Shown: positions 6,908 to 7,568 of the stretch, piece by piece
How positions within the stretch are numbered: the first letter of the stretch is position 1
Layout of the letters: every line of letters starts with the position of its first letter
Assembly (NCBI GenBank): GCA_947306605.1
Contig: CAMZHB010000074.1
Span: 1 to 7,568 of the forward strand
From: an uncultured Prevotellaceae bacterium
GTDB taxonomy: Bacteria > Bacteroidota > Bacteroidia > Bacteroidales > Bacteroidaceae
DNA: 7,568 nucleotides
Reading direction: 5' to 3'
Position numbers and translations under genes: made by a program
The notes under the pieces: generated by a model
Told to the model about the DNA's origin: nothing
Databases searched by the model: none
The model's input: only the letters and a program-made list of their open reading frames with translations

Positions 6908-6923
6908 TGTTTCACGTGGAACA
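6908..6923 (-). promoter_or_regulatory. parS: Predicted chromosomal parS (ParB/Spo0J binding site)
   Basis: The minus strand reads TGTTCCACGTGAAACA, identical over all 16 positions to the B. subtilis Spo0J parS consensus TGTTNCACGTGAAACA. It is a near-perfect palindrome (one asymmetric pair) and fills most of the 28-bp gap between the mnmG stop (6925-6927) and the uvrC ATG (6896). ParB loads here, spreads over flanking DNA and recruits SMC/ParA for origin segregation. A site this long is very unlikely by chance. The nearby gidA/mnmG is itself an origin-region gene in many bacteria. Binding by this organism's ParB is inferred. Confidence 0.85.
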
Positions 6924-6924
6924 T

Positions 6925-7568
6925 TTACCGTTTCATAAGAACCAAAAGGACATTGACGTCACTTGGAGAAACCCCAGGAATGCGGCTGGCCTGTGCCAAT
7001 GTGTCCGGATTAATTCGGGACAATTTTTGCCGGGCTTCGGTGGAGAGTTGATGAATTTTGTTGTAGTTGAAATGCCCGCGGATTCGGATGTTTTCAAGGC
7101 GGTGCATTTTCTCAGCTTCCTGACGTTCACGTAAGATATAGCCGCTGTATTTTATTTCGATTTCGGCGGCTTCGGCTGTTTCTTTCTGCTGGTAAGTAAT
7201 GGCGTCAAGTTTTCTTTTGAAAGAAGGAATCATTTCGGCTAACTTATCGAAGGAAAGTTCCGGTCGCGCAATAAGTTCACTCAACTTGCATCCATAGGTT
7301 AGCGGAGTGCTTCCGAAAACTTCCAGTTTACTATTGATTTCCTTTGGTTTTATCGGGAAGTTCTGGCAGAAATGTATGAGGTCGGAAATGGCCGTTTGTT
7401 TCGTTTCGAAAAGTTCCGATTCTTCCGTAGAGATGAGTCCGAAGCGTTTGGCAAAAGGAGTCAGCCGGGTGTCGGCATTGTCCTGGCGGAGCAGAATGCG
7501 GTATTCGGCACGTGAAGTAAACATGCGGTAGGGTTCGTCCACGCCTTTGGTGACCAAATCGTCGATGA
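6925..7568 (-). CDS. mnmG: tRNA uridine-5-carboxymethylaminomethyl modification enzyme MnmG, C-terminal part
   Basis: With MnmE (and FAD, methylene-tetrahydrofolate), MnmG adds the carboxymethylaminomethyl group to wobble uridine U34 of certain tRNAs. Only the last 213 residues of a protein of about 620 are visible; the N-terminal FAD-binding Rossmann domain lies beyond the right edge. The visible part opens with IDDLVTKGVDEPYRMFTSRA and EYRILLRQDNADTRLTP, the family's most conserved insertion-domain region. It continues into the helical C-terminal domain that contacts MnmE and tRNA (IKYSGYILRE, LSTEARQKLSRINPDTLAQA, RIPGVSPSDVNVLL). The stop is TAA at 6927-6925. It is upstream in the same transcript as uvrC, separated by 28 bp that hold the parS site. 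Confidence 0.96.
   Translation of the reverse strand, partial: IDDLVTKGVDEPYRMFTSRAEYRILLRQDNADTRLTPFAKRFGLISTEESELFETKQTAISDLIHFCQNFPIKPKEINSKLEVFGSTPLTYGCKLSELIARPELSFDKLAEMIPSFKRKLDAITYQQKETAEAAEIEIKYSGYILRERQEAEKMHRLENIRIRGHFNYNKIHQLSTEARQKLSRINPDTLAQASRIPGVSPSDVNVLLVLMKR

Noticed and set aside
7509..7516. Second parS-like core CACGTGAA inside mnmG
   Set aside because: Only the central part matches; the outer arms (TTCG and GTA instead of TGTT and ACA) do not, so it is a chance half-site within codons for a conserved protein segment.
1..7568. Search for CRISPR, mobile elements, toxin-antitoxin or other defence systems and RNA genes
   Set aside because: The window is densely filled by conserved housekeeping genes. 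The MazG-like protein is a nucleotide pyrophosphohydrolase and not evidence of a MazEF module; no mazE/mazF is nearby.

Overview
The window looks like a chromosomal housekeeping segment of a Bacteroidetes bacterium, most likely Prevotellaceae. The protein sequences resemble that group (for example the PolA start MGKLYLLDAYALIYRAYYAL and the deoC/nucleotide pyrophosphohydrolase/dtd/uvrC neighbourhood). Start codons lack clear Shine-Dalgarno sequences and upstream regions are AT-rich, as is usual there. The genus is inferred from remembered family resemblance, not from a search.

Layout, left to right. (1) A large 5' part of polA (DNA polymerase I) is on the minus strand and runs off the left edge; about 648 residues are visible and the polymerase catalytic motifs lie outside. 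(2) An 89-bp AT-rich divergent promoter region follows. (3) A long-chain polyprenyl diphosphate synthase (IspB type, menaquinone side chain) is on the plus strand and starts with GTG. (4) A 240-bp convergent intergenic region holds a 21-bp-period degenerate repeat and a strong hairpin terminator. (5) A tightly packed minus-strand set runs, in transcription order, mnmG (C-terminal third only) - uvrC - dtd - nucleotide pyrophosphohydrolase - deoC, with gaps of 28, 11, 30 and 11 bp. It is probably one operon ending at the terminator. Its products serve tRNA wobble modification, nucleotide excision repair, D-aminoacyl-tRNA proofreading, nucleotide-pool cleaning and deoxyribose salvage.

The most striking signal is non-coding. 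The 28-bp gap between mnmG and uvrC contains a perfect 16-bp match to the ParB/Spo0J centromere consensus (minus strand TGTTCCACGTGAAACA). This suggests a chromosomal parS partition site, and therefore an origin-proximal location, inside the operon. Other points of note are: PolA keeps the fold of its 3'-5' exonuclease domain but has lost all four metal-binding carboxylates; its inter-domain linker carries a consensus beta-clamp-binding pentapeptide (QLDLF); DeoC carries a natural six-histidine run plus a Cys/His cluster at its N-terminus; and the polyprenyl synthase may be translated from a leaderless or nearly leaderless mRNA. I see no mobile element, CRISPR array, tRNA, rRNA or defence system.
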